Source: Cellvibrio mixtus subsp. mixtus J3-8 (lineage in GTDB: Bacteria > Pseudomonadota > Gammaproteobacteria > Pseudomonadales > Cellvibrionaceae). From it: DNA of 64,000 bases. A program made the translations under genes and the position numbers. The stretch lies in assembly GCF_000766945.1 (NCBI RefSeq), contig NZ_KN266210.1:61922-125921 (forward strand), read 5' to 3'. Below the pieces are notes generated by a model. The model did no database searches. It was given only the letters and a program-made list of their open reading frames with translations, and was not told where the DNA came from. This document shows, piece after piece, positions 17,986-26,434 of the stretch. Positions within the stretch are counted from its first letter, which is position 1. Every line of letters begins with the position of its first letter.

Positions 17986-18978
17986 TTAGAATTTGAAGTC
18001 TACACCAACACCAACGTAGGTATCATCACGATAATTTGGGTTAATAACCGCCGGAGTATTAATCATAGGTGACAGGCCATTTTCCACTTTGGTCGCATAG
18101 GAGAACAGGGTAGCCGCTTTGGTCATTTTATAATCCAAACCAATACTCGCAGTCTCACCTTCAGTCACGCGTACATCAGATTGACCATACTGTCCTTTCA
18201 GTGCCCACTTGTCAGTAATATTCCAGAGAACAGAAGCCAATACGCCGTCTTCATCAACACCAGTGTTGTCATTTTCGTATTGCTCACCCAATACACCCAA
18301 TTGCACCGGGCCCAGAGTTACGCGCGCAACCGCACGAACCAGGTCAACGCCTTCCGCTTCAACATCCTGATCCATTGCAACAGCAGCATAGAACATCGCG
18401 CTGGTATAGCCGAAAGATGCAGAAATACCATTGCCAGGCTCAGTACCTGCCGGGTTATTTTGTTTGAAAGTACCGTCATTTTCTTCCGTCACATAAGCAA
18501 CAGAACCCGCGAAACCGCCACCAAAAGTTGGAGTGGTGTATTGAACAACGTTACTTGCACGGATTTCGCCTTTGAAGATGGTGGTGAGATCACCTTCCAG
18601 ATCGTTGAACAAATCAACTTTTTCCTGGGCAACTTTAGTCGGGGTATCAAAATGACCGCCCATGATAGTGCCCGCTACACCTTGCAAACCCAAATAAATA
18701 TTACGTGGTGCAAAGGTTTGGTTATTTGATCCATTACCGTCGTCAACTTCGGTTTGGTATTCAAATTGGTAAATAACCTTGAGGCTGGAGTTAACTTCTT
18801 CGCCACCTTTCACGCCGATACGCGAAGCATTGCTAACCAATTCTACACGGCTATCGTCCAATGCAGCTTCATCAGCATTTTGAACAGAAACGTTTGCTTT
18901 GCCGTAAACAACTACGTCAGCAAATGCAACTACAGGGAAAAGGGATGCCAATGCCACGGCCAATAAAGTTTTTTTCAT
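17986..18978 (-). CDS. General porin (Gram-negative OmpC-like, 16-strand)
   Basis: This is a 330-residue outer-membrane porin. A signal peptide ends FPVVAFA and is followed by the typical first strand DVVVYGKANVSVQ. Features include SRIGVKGGEEVNSSLKVIYQFEY, an NIYLGLQGVAGTIMGGHFDTP loop and the terminal strand GVGVDFKF ending in Phe (the BAM signal). The mature chain is acidic. I start at ATG 18978 behind AGGAG; the frame opens at 19023 without a leader. The gene follows the bufferin operon on the same strand, but a gap of about 290 bases suggests its own promoter. Confidence 0.93.
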   Translation of the reverse strand: MKKTLLAVALASLFPVVAFADVVVYGKANVSVQNADEAALDDSRVELVSNASRIGVKGGEEVNSSLKVIYQFEYQTEVDDGNGSNNQTFAPRNIYLGLQGVAGTIMGGHFDTPTKVAQEKVDLFNDLEGDLTTIFKGEIRASNVVQYTTPTFGGGFAGSVAYVTEENDGTFKQNNPAGTEPGNGISASFGYTSAMFYAAVAMDQDVEAEGVDLVRAVARVTLGPVQLGVLGEQYENDNTGVDEDGVLASVLWNITDKWALKGQYGQSDVRVTEGETASIGLDYKMTKAATLFSYATKVENGLSPMINTPAVINPNYRDDTYVGVGVDFKF

Positions 18979-19271
18979 GGAGTTATCTCCTGGAAATGTG
19001 TGTGTGATGCACGGAATGAACATCGGTGAGTCAGGTTTTTAAAAGTGACATTTTTATGTCTACTGGGTTGCCATTGTGTGACTATAGGGTTACAGAAATA
19101 TGACAACCAGCATGTCTTATGACGGGGACGGATTATATAAAGAAAATAACCTGAGTTTTGTGATAAAACCAGTTTTTAAGTCAAAAACACTATCAATTTG
19201 CACTATTTTTGCACTTTTGGTCCTATTAAAGACATAAATATCATCCGTAAAAGTGCAGTAGAAGATATAAA

Positions 19272-20012
19272 TCACTCAAAATGACTGATAACGCTATCTC
19301 TATACAACCCTTCCAATAGTATAAATGCCTGTTTTTTAAGCATAGTAACATCGGAATATTGCAATTCCGCTGCGATGGTTTCCAAGTGGTTATTTAACGG
19401 TTGGTCATCAGACTGCAATAAAAATAATAATCGCGCAGTGAGCAAGTTAGCTGCGCTAAAACATACAACATCCCTGCGATTGCGATAAACCAACAATTGG
19501 GTAGGCTCCACCTGCCAATGCGGGAAAGCCGCAGACACTTTATGGACCGGGTATTGGTAGGTCAGGCAAACAGCAACCGGGGAAACACGCGGCCGGGAAT
19601 TTTCCACATCCGTTGGAAAAACCCCGGCATCCGGAATTACATCCGTGCTGACATCCAATGCCAGTTCAATCCATTCATAATGAATCAACTCTAAAAGATA
19701 TGCTGGATCGCCGTCGCGCAACCCTCGCACTTGCAATGTATATTGCACAAACTCATCACTGATCTGCACGAAATACGGCGTTTGGCAGTCATGGTTCTGA
19801 ATAAATTCGCGAACCAATTTATGCCATGAATTATCGCCCAATATGGAACAGGTTACAGGAAATACATTAGCAATAAAGTTTTCAATATTGTTGTAAACCA
19901 GATCGCGGTAAATATGCAGCCGACGAGTTTCAACATTCGCAGGGGCCGGGCTTTGCTCCGGCGAGCGCAGGTAAGCGGTGAGTTCTAATTGGATTTGTTG
20001 AAATGTTTTCAT
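19272..20012 (-). CDS. bufC: DUF2063 family partner of MNIO enzyme (BufC/HvfC type)
   Basis: This 246-residue soluble protein has the DUF2063 N-terminal signature (RLHIYRDLVYNNIENFIANVFPVTCSILGDNSW...FIQNH) and a C-terminal winged-helix-like region. In known bufferin-type operons the DUF2063 protein binds the precursor peptide and delivers it to the DUF692/MNIO enzyme. Its ATG overlaps the stop of the MNIO gene by four bases (ATGA), so the two are translationally coupled. No DoxX-family gene follows, unlike many related operons. Confidence 0.88.
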   Translation of the reverse strand: MKTFQQIQLELTAYLRSPEQSPAPANVETRRLHIYRDLVYNNIENFIANVFPVTCSILGDNSWHKLVREFIQNHDCQTPYFVQISDEFVQYTLQVRGLRDGDPAYLLELIHYEWIELALDVSTDVIPDAGVFPTDVENSRPRVSPVAVCLTYQYPVHKVSAAFPHWQVEPTQLLVYRNRRDVVCFSAANLLTARLLFLLQSDDQPLNNHLETIAAELQYSDVTMLKKQAFILLEGLYRDSVISHFE

Positions 20013-20851
20013 CGGCTATTTTGCTGGCGAATTTTAATTTCAGTAATTTCCGCTATTAATTCTGGCAGCGGCGGAATATTGAAATCCCGTTCCAGCAAAG
20101 TAGGTTTCACACCAAATAATTCGTAGGTTTTTTCCAGCAATTGCCACACAGGATGAATTACCGCAGTGCCATGGGTATCCACGCGCAAATCTTCCGCTTC
20201 CTCATAATGTCCGGCGATATGAGTATAGGCAATACGTTCACCGGGCATGCTGGCAAGAAATTCGTATGGGTTATAACCGTGGTTAATACTGTTGACGTAA
20301 ATATTGTTAACGTCCAGTAACAAAGCACAATCTGCTTTAGCAATCACTGCATTAATAAATTCGCTTTCACTCATTTCCTGCTGCGGAGCATAGTAGTAAG
20401 AGGAATTTTCGATCGCGATACGTTGCCCTAAAATATCCTGGGCCTGCAGGATACGCTCAGCAACATAGTCAACCGCTTCTTCGGTAAATGGAATGGGTAA
20501 TAAATCGTAAAGCTGGCCCTGGTCACTGCAATAACTTAAATGTTCGCTGTAATAACGAATTCCATGTTCACGCATGAATGTTTTTATGGAGCTTAATAAA
20601 TCAGTGTTAAGCGGGGCGGGTGAGCCTATCGATAAAGACAAGCCATGACAAACAAACGGAAAACGTTCAGTGTATGAGCGAAATTTTTTGCCCAGGCGTC
20701 CGCCAATATTAATCCAGTTTTCCGGGGCAACTTCCAGAAACTGAATATCGTCGTCCGTTAAATGTTGAAGTGTATCAAGTAAACTCCGGCGCAAGCCCAA
20801 GCCTGCACCGGAAACGTCTGCAATATAATCCATAAGAGGATTAACGAGCAT
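20009..20851 (-). CDS. bufB: DUF692/MNIO multinuclear iron enzyme (BufB type)
   Basis: This 280-residue TIM-barrel protein belongs to the multinuclear non-heme iron-dependent oxidative family. Characterised members convert Cys residues of precursor peptides to oxazolone/thioamide or 5-thiooxazole groups. Conserved likely iron ligands are visible: H69 (CHGLSLS), E103 (YSEHLSY), E148-N149 (AIENSSYY), D180 (LLLDVNN), H191, H211 and H215 (THIAGH), D225/H227 (DTHG) and E254 (LLERD). The start codon overlaps the precursor stop by one base (TAATG), which supports this start over Met7. The adjacent precursor carries exactly the Cys motifs such enzymes act on. Confidence 0.92.
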   Translation of the reverse strand: MLVNPLMDYIADVSGAGLGLRRSLLDTLQHLTDDDIQFLEVAPENWINIGGRLGKKFRSYTERFPFVCHGLSLSIGSPAPLNTDLLSSIKTFMREHGIRYYSEHLSYCSDQGQLYDLLPIPFTEEAVDYVAERILQAQDILGQRIAIENSSYYYAPQQEMSESEFINAVIAKADCALLLDVNNIYVNSINHGYNPYEFLASMPGERIAYTHIAGHYEEAEDLRVDTHGTAVIHPVWQLLEKTYELFGVKPTLLERDFNIPPLPELIAEITEIKIRQQNSR

Positions 20852-21177
20852 TATTCTGCTTTTTTCTCTTCTTTAGTATCCTTGGTTGCGTCTTTGGTTT
20901 TTTCCTTATCTGCACCGCATTTACCTTCGCCACACTTTTGCTCACCTTCAGCTTTCTTATCGCCTTTTGACTCCTTATGTTCAGCAGCACACTTACCTTC
21001 GCCACATTTGTGCTCGCCTTCCGATTTGGTTGCGTGGTTGTCTGCCAGGGTATACCCGGCATTCAATTGTGTCGCTGCAAAAGTCGCGTCTGCAGCGGAT
21101 GCAACGGGAGCCAGCGCAGCAGACGCAACAAAAGCGGCGCCGAGCAAAGCAGACATAGAGGACATTTTATTATTCAT
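20851..21177 (-). CDS. bufA: Bufferin-like RiPP precursor with two KCGEGKC motifs
   Basis: This is a 108-residue precursor. It has a Sec-type leader (SALLGAAFVASAALAPVASAA), a short linker, and a Lys/Glu-rich tail with a duplicated block EGExKCGEGKC about 24 residues apart. These give its only four Cys. The EGKCG-type motif is the modification site in HvfA/bufferin (BufA1) peptides, which bind copper in the periplasm after MNIO processing. Two ATGs are adjacent (21180 and 21177). GGAG lies three bases before the first and six before the second, so I prefer 21177. It is the first gene of a bufA-bufB-bufC operon. Copper binding is inferred from the family. Confidence 0.85.
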   Translation of the reverse strand: MNNKMSSMSALLGAAFVASAALAPVASAADATFAATQLNAGYTLADNHATKSEGEHKCGEGKCAAEHKESKGDKKAEGEQKCGEGKCGADKEKTKDATKDTKEEKKAE

Positions 21178-21247
21178 CATAAACTCCAGCGTGTTGGTTA
21201 AGTGTTGGTGGATCGTTTAAATCAGGGTGAAAACTAACATACCATAC

Positions 21248-24200
21248 TCAACCTTGAGCATCCAACATGGCTTGTTCCCACTGTTTATCCATACGTTTAT
21301 CCGATACCGGCACCTGGGTTTTGAGCGTTTGGGCAAATAATGAAATACGCAACTCCTCAATCCACCAACGGTATTCAAGTAACGCCAGGTTTTGCGTTAA
21401 ACGATAATCACCCTCTTTCGCCAAATAATCCATTAACCGCTGCCAATGGGGTGCAACTTCAGCAAGCTGCAATTTATCTTTTTGCGGATTGAGTGCGGCT
21501 TTTTCCAATCGCTGCAAGATACCGCGCATATATTTTGGATATTGCTGTAGCCATTGCGGTGGGGTTTTATACACCAACCCGGGATAAAACAATTGCGTTA
21601 ATTGCTGGTTAATATCGCTAAGGGTAAACGCCAGCATCAGTGCATTTTTTTGTTGCTTTAACTGCTTTTTCACATCAACCAATAACTTCAGGCTACTCAC
21701 CAGATGATTGGCAAGCTCCTGTGCGTGCGCAATCAGCTTGTCCTTTATCTGATTAATCTGCTCATCAAACGCCGTTTTGGTGCGCAATAATTGTTGTTGA
21801 TCCGGCACCGCTAATTGTTTTATTGCCGCCATAATTAAATCGTCGGCCACCTGTTCGCGATTACCAATGCCCGCAAGCGTTAACGCAACGTCTTGTCCTT
21901 TTAGCAATTCTTTTTGCAAATACTTAACAGTTTGTGCCAACGACAAATACACCAAACGCGTTAATCCGCGCTGGGTCAAAGCCAATGCTTGCAGGGGATT
22001 GTCCAACACCTGCAATGCAACAGAGGTGTGTTTATCAACCAGGGCGGGATAGGCACGGATACTGATTCCACCACGAGGCAACTGGATAGCGTGAGGCAAC
22101 GTATCAAAATCCCAACTGGTAATATTATCGCGCTCAATATTGGTTGCCGCCGACTGAATATTTTGTTGCACTTTTTCGCGGTATTTTTCGCGCAGCGGAT
22201 TTAAATCGCGCCCACTGGCGATGATTTTTCCCTTGTCATCCACCACATGGATGTTAAAGCGATAATAATCATCCACGCTGGTTTCCAGCCAGGCCTCTTT
22301 GGGAATATCCACACCGGTGAGGCGTTTTAATTGCAAGCCCATAGCCTCGGTCAGGGGTTTATTATCGGGTGTTAATGTCGCCAATAATTTATCCACTACA
22401 TCCGGTACCGGTACAAAATGTTTGCGCAAATTTTTAGGCAGGGATTTAATCAGGCCGATGCATTTATCGCGTAGCATTCCCGGCACCAACCATTCAAGGC
22501 GTTGCTCGGGAACCTGATGTAACACACTCATCGGTACATGAATGCTGACACCATCAAACGCATGATTGGGCTCAAAATGATAACTGAGAGGAAACACCAT
22601 GCCGCGCCATTCAAGTTCATTGGGGAATTGCGCTTCAGTGATATCCCCTGCTCCATGGCGCATCAACGTTTCGCGCGTGATATAGAGCAATTGCGGATTC
22701 GTTTGTTCCGCCTTTTTACGCCAGGATTCAAATCCAGCGAGGTTGGTTATGTGCGACGGGATACGTTCATTATAAAAATCAAAAATCACTTGTTCATCTA
22801 CAACAATATCGCGCCGACGGGATTTCGCTTCCAACTCTTCAAGTGCCAACAACAATTGTTGCTGATGCGTATAAAAATCCTTAAAGCCCGCCTGTTGCTG
22901 CAAATGTTTACGCTTGGGATGCTGCGCGTATTGCCCCTCCACCAACGCTGCGCGAATAAATACTTCGCGCGATTGCGCAGGATCAATATGACTGTAATTA
23001 ACCGATTTTTTCTCAACAATCGTTAATCCATAGAGCGTGATTTTTTCATAAGCCATCACCTGCCCTGCACGCGAATCGTAATGCGGTTCAAAATGCTGGC
23101 GCTTGATTAAATGCTCCGCCGCTGCAATCACCCACTCCGGTTCTATTTTGGCAACTGTATGCGCAAATAATTTTGAAGTTTCAATCAACTCTGCTGCCAT
23201 CAACCATTTAGGTGTTTTTTTAGCGAGCGATGAACCGGGAAAAATCGCGAACTTACGATTGCGCGCACCAAGGTATTCCCGCTCTTCGTGGTTGAAACCT
23301 AGATTACCCAGCAAGCCCGTTAACAAGGCTTTATGCACTGCTTCGAAATTGGCGGGTTCGCTATTAATGCGCAAACCCAAATCTTTAATGGCTATGCATA
23401 ATTGATGGTGCACATCGCGCCACTCCCGCAAACGCAAATAGGACAAAAACTCCTTTTTGCATAATTTTCGTAATTGGTTTTGCGATAGCTCTTGCCGTTG
23501 GGTTTCAAAATAATCCCATAAATTTACATATCCGAGAAAATCTGAATGGTCTACCCAAAAACGGCGATGCATTTGATCAGCCGCTTGTTGTTTCTCGGCC
23601 GGGCGCTCGCGCGGATCTTGTACTGAAAGCGCGCTGACGATAATTAATAATTCGCGCAAGCAGGATTGTTCCTGCGCTGCCAGCACCATACGAGCAAGGC
23701 GCGGGTCCAACGGTAATTTTGCAAGTTGCTGCCCAACCGGTGTTAACTGATTTTTGGTATTTACCGCATGGAGTTCTTCCAGCAATTTGAAACCATCACT
23801 GATCAGGCGATGATCCGGGGCATCAATAAAGGGAAATTTATGGATATCCCCCATCCGTAATTGCAGCATTTGCAAAATAACAGCGGCGAGATTGGTGCGC
23901 AAAATTTCTGCATCAGTAAACTCGGGGCGCGAGCTAAAATCCTCTTCACTGTACAAGCGAATACAAATACCTTCGGCCACACGGCCACAGCGGCCTTTAC
24001 GCTGGTTAGCACTGGCTTGGGAAACAGGTTCAATCGGCAGGCGTTGCACTTTAGTGCGATAAGAGTAACGGCTGATACGCGCAAATCCCGGATCAATCAC
24101 GTAGCGAATTCCGGGGACAGTAATAGACGTTTCTGCAACGTTGGTTGCCAATACAATTCGGCGCCCCGTATGCGGTGCAAATACCTTCTGCTGTTCAGCC

Positions 24201-25210
24201 AAACTCAGGCGTGCATAAAACGGAATCACTTCCATATGGGCAAACTGCGCTTTACGTAAAGCTTCTGCGGTTTCGCGGATTTCCCGCTCCCCACTTAAAA
24301 ACACCAGAATGTCGCCGCCGCGGACGCCGGAACCGGTTTTTTCGTGTGATTCAATTTCACGCACCGCATCCACAATTGCGGCATATTGATCCGGGTCAGC
24401 ATCCTCTCCATCATCATTTTCAAATTCGTAAAGCGGGCGATACCAGACTTCAACCGGATAAGTGCGGCCGGACACTTCGATAATCGGGGCATTATTAAAA
24501 TGTTGCGAGAAACGCTCCAGATCAATGGTTGCTGAGGTGATAATTAATTTTAAATCCGGGCGTTTCGGCAGCAGCTGTTTTAAATAACCCAGCAGGAAAT
24601 CAATATTTAAACTGCGCTCATGTGCTTCATCAATAATCAATGTGTCGTATTTATTTAAAAACGGATCGTTCTGGATTTCTGCCAGCAATATCCCGTCTGT
24701 CATCACCTTAATTAAGGTGTTTTCATTGGATTGATCGCTAAACCTGACTTGATAACCAACCTTTTCGCCCAGTGTCGTTTTCAATTCTTCCGCAATTCGA
24801 TTGGCAACTGTATTTGCAGCAATACGGCGCGGTTGTGTGTGCCCAATCAAGCCTTTCACACCACGGCCAATACTCAAACAAATTTTGGGGATTTGCGTGG
24901 TTTTACCGGAACCAGTCTCCCCCGCAAGAACTACTACCTGATTATCCGCAATAATTTGCGCGATTTCTTCGCGTTTTTCGCACACAGGCAAAGCGGGAAA
25001 CTCAATCACCGCTGGAACTAATTGCTGGCGGCGCATCACCTCAGCCTGTGACTGCAACAATTGCTGTTGCCATTTTTCCAGCGCTTGATCGTGGGGTTTA
25101 CCTGTACGCGCCAGTTTTTCTATCTCGCTCAAACGACGGGATAGCTTGTGGTAATCGCGCCCCATCACGTGGGTAATGGATTGTTTGTAACTTGACCAGG
25201 GATTTGACAT
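21248..25210 (-). CDS. hrpA: ATP-dependent RNA helicase HrpA
   Basis: This 1320-residue DEAH-box helicase contains Walker A GETGSGKTT (97-105), DEAH (194-197), SAT (motif III), and the motif VI region QRKGRCGRVAEG. The helicase-associated and OB-fold regions follow, then the long C-terminal DUF3418 extension that defines bacterial HrpA. E. coli HrpA acts on mRNA processing and resolves stalled or collided ribosomes. The length is normal. The start has a weak GAG element. The upstream 359-base region holds structured DNA described separately. Confidence 0.96.
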   Translation of the reverse strand: MSNPWSSYKQSITHVMGRDYHKLSRRLSEIEKLARTGKPHDQALEKWQQQLLQSQAEVMRRQQLVPAVIEFPALPVCEKREEIAQIIADNQVVVLAGETGSGKTTQIPKICLSIGRGVKGLIGHTQPRRIAANTVANRIAEELKTTLGEKVGYQVRFSDQSNENTLIKVMTDGILLAEIQNDPFLNKYDTLIIDEAHERSLNIDFLLGYLKQLLPKRPDLKLIITSATIDLERFSQHFNNAPIIEVSGRTYPVEVWYRPLYEFENDDGEDADPDQYAAIVDAVREIESHEKTGSGVRGGDILVFLSGEREIRETAEALRKAQFAHMEVIPFYARLSLAEQQKVFAPHTGRRIVLATNVAETSITVPGIRYVIDPGFARISRYSYRTKVQRLPIEPVSQASANQRKGRCGRVAEGICIRLYSEEDFSSRPEFTDAEILRTNLAAVILQMLQLRMGDIHKFPFIDAPDHRLISDGFKLLEELHAVNTKNQLTPVGQQLAKLPLDPRLARMVLAAQEQSCLRELLIIVSALSVQDPRERPAEKQQAADQMHRRFWVDHSDFLGYVNLWDYFETQRQELSQNQLRKLCKKEFLSYLRLREWRDVHHQLCIAIKDLGLRINSEPANFEAVHKALLTGLLGNLGFNHEEREYLGARNRKFAIFPGSSLAKKTPKWLMAAELIETSKLFAHTVAKIEPEWVIAAAEHLIKRQHFEPHYDSRAGQVMAYEKITLYGLTIVEKKSVNYSHIDPAQSREVFIRAALVEGQYAQHPKRKHLQQQAGFKDFYTHQQQLLLALEELEAKSRRRDIVVDEQVIFDFYNERIPSHITNLAGFESWRKKAEQTNPQLLYITRETLMRHGAGDITEAQFPNELEWRGMVFPLSYHFEPNHAFDGVSIHVPMSVLHQVPEQRLEWLVPGMLRDKCIGLIKSLPKNLRKHFVPVPDVVDKLLATLTPDNKPLTEAMGLQLKRLTGVDIPKEAWLETSVDDYYRFNIHVVDDKGKIIASGRDLNPLREKYREKVQQNIQSAATNIERDNITSWDFDTLPHAIQLPRGGISIRAYPALVDKHTSVALQVLDNPLQALALTQRGLTRLVYLSLAQTVKYLQKELLKGQDVALTLAGIGNREQVADDLIMAAIKQLAVPDQQQLLRTKTAFDEQINQIKDKLIAHAQELANHLVSSLKLLVDVKKQLKQQKNALMLAFTLSDINQQLTQLFYPGLVYKTPPQWLQQYPKYMRGILQRLEKAALNPQKDKLQLAEVAPHWQRLMDYLAKEGDYRLTQNLALLEYRWWIEELRISLFAQTLKTQVPVSDKRMDKQWEQAMLDAQG

Positions 25211-25280
25211 ATAAACTCAACTAGCAGCCCGTTAGTTGTAGATCAACCACGAGCCTTGGGGCTTTTACAAGCAAATAAAT

Positions 25281-25308
25281 TGGCCGTGGATGATAGGTAA
25301 CACGGCCA
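25281..25308 (-). repeat. Hairpin in the hrpA leader region
   Basis: TGGCCGTG (25281-25288) and CACGGCCA (25301-25308) form a perfect 8-bp stem with a 12-base loop, 71-98 bases upstream of hrpA. The core GCCGTG/CACGGC recurs in the terminator stem at 25463-25490. Confidence 0.5.
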
Positions 25309-25380
25309 GCACCTGCAAGTGAGTTTTTGTGAAGGCTTTTTGTTCTTAACGTTATTGCAGGATAAGGGCTAACAGTTTAA

Positions 25381-25396
25381 CCGGTTAATTAACCGG
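25381..25396. promoter_or_regulatory. Perfect 16-bp palindrome upstream of hrpA
   Basis: CCGGTTAATTAACCGG is a perfect palindrome without spacer, about 170 bases before the hrpA start codon. It is a candidate operator or protein-binding site; no regulator is suggested by the sequence. The rest of the 359-base gap (25211-25569) shows only the two hairpins listed. Confidence 0.4.
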
Positions 25397-25456
25397 GCCC
25401 GTAATTGGCGTGACTACAAACCATCCATTAACTGACAGGTTACGGACGCTAATAAC

Positions 25457-25490
25457 TAAAAAGCCGTGACCGGATAAACCAGCCACGGCT
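25457..25490 (-). terminator. Rho-independent terminator
   Basis: On the minus strand, AGCCGTG pairs with CACGGCT across a 15-base loop and is followed by TTTTTAG. It lies about 80 bases downstream of the heme-oxygenase-like gene (stop at 25570), separating it from hrpA. Confidence 0.7.
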
Positions 25491-25569
25491 GCTCTTGGTA
25501 TACACTATCAACACTCCACACACGTTCGGCAATCCAATCCTTTCCAAACACCACAATTCCATTCACTCA

Positions 25570-26304
25570 TTAATTACGACTAGCCAATGCTAAAGGCTCA
25601 GTGGTTTTCCCCATCGCTTTTTCCCAGCAGCTGAACATAGTTTCAAAACCGCTAAAGATGTCATCAACCATTTGTTCCATTACGGGATAACGGATAACAT
25701 TTTTAGCTTGTTGCGATTTTTGCTTTTTAGGTACGTCTGATTCTAACCAACTACCCATGGTGTGCTCAGACTCTTTGTCGTAATGATGCTCGCCAAAATA
25801 AACCAGTTGGTGATAAATCCCCAAACGCTTGGTTAAAATATTCAGGCTCTCAATAAACGCGGCAAATGCAGCTTCCAGGCATTCAACAATGATCAATTTT
25901 TCTTGCGCATTTTTACAATGGTTTATCAAAACGACAATGTCATATATTTGACGACGAATGGCAGCATTTTGTGGCGCCCAGATTAATTCCATCGCATCAG
26001 CAATACGGTGCCCGCCCCACGCCTGTGCAGATAACTGCAATTTTTCCAGGTCCTGTAAAAACCATAGCCAATGATCACTGTCTTCACTGCAATGCTCATT
26101 CAACATAAACTCCACTGGATTACTGGGGAACGGAACGCGCAAATATTCGAGTAAATCCCTGAATCCCAACACAAAAAAAGTCATGTGGGGAACAAAATTA
26201 AAAATGGATTTATCCGGATTTTCGGCGTTTCGCAAACGCTGGCAAAACGAATGGTTGGCTAATTGATTTTTATGATTTTCAATCAATTCAAAAATATTGT
26301 TCAT
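25570..26304 (-). CDS. Heme-oxygenase-like fold protein (possible metal-dependent oxidase)
   Basis: This 244-residue all-helical protein resembles the iron-containing redox enzyme / heme-oxygenase-like group. Clusters of potential metal ligands are NEHCSEDSDHW (about 69-79), IVECLEAAF (139-147) and FGEHHYDKESEHT (170-182). This is the Glu/His spacing expected for a heme-oxygenase-like di-metal site. Substrate and activity are unknown. I start at ATG 26304 (MNNIFELIEN, preceded by GGAATATCTCC); the frame is open much further upstream and overlaps the kinase gene, but that part has no protein-like character. It lies 130 bases downstream of the hybrid histidine kinase, probably in the same transcript. 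Confidence 0.6.
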   Translation of the reverse strand: MNNIFELIENHKNQLANHSFCQRLRNAENPDKSIFNFVPHMTFFVLGFRDLLEYLRVPFPSNPVEFMLNEHCSEDSDHWLWFLQDLEKLQLSAQAWGGHRIADAMELIWAPQNAAIRRQIYDIVVLINHCKNAQEKLIIVECLEAAFAAFIESLNILTKRLGIYHQLVYFGEHHYDKESEHTMGSWLESDVPKKQKSQQAKNVIRYPVMEQMVDDIFSGFETMFSCWEKAMGKTTEPLALASRN

Positions 26305-26434
26305 TGGAGATATTCCTTGTCTGTTATTGGGAAGTGTCATTTTTTTGAACAAAAAAGACACACTTTTCTCTAACAGCAAAACTCCTTCCAACTTCAATGT
26401 TTTTTTATAAAATTTTGTGATTGGCCAAACAATT

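Noticed and set aside
18181-18729. Long antisense open frame opposite the porin gene
   Set aside because: The porin frame is unambiguous and the opposite frame has no start signal.
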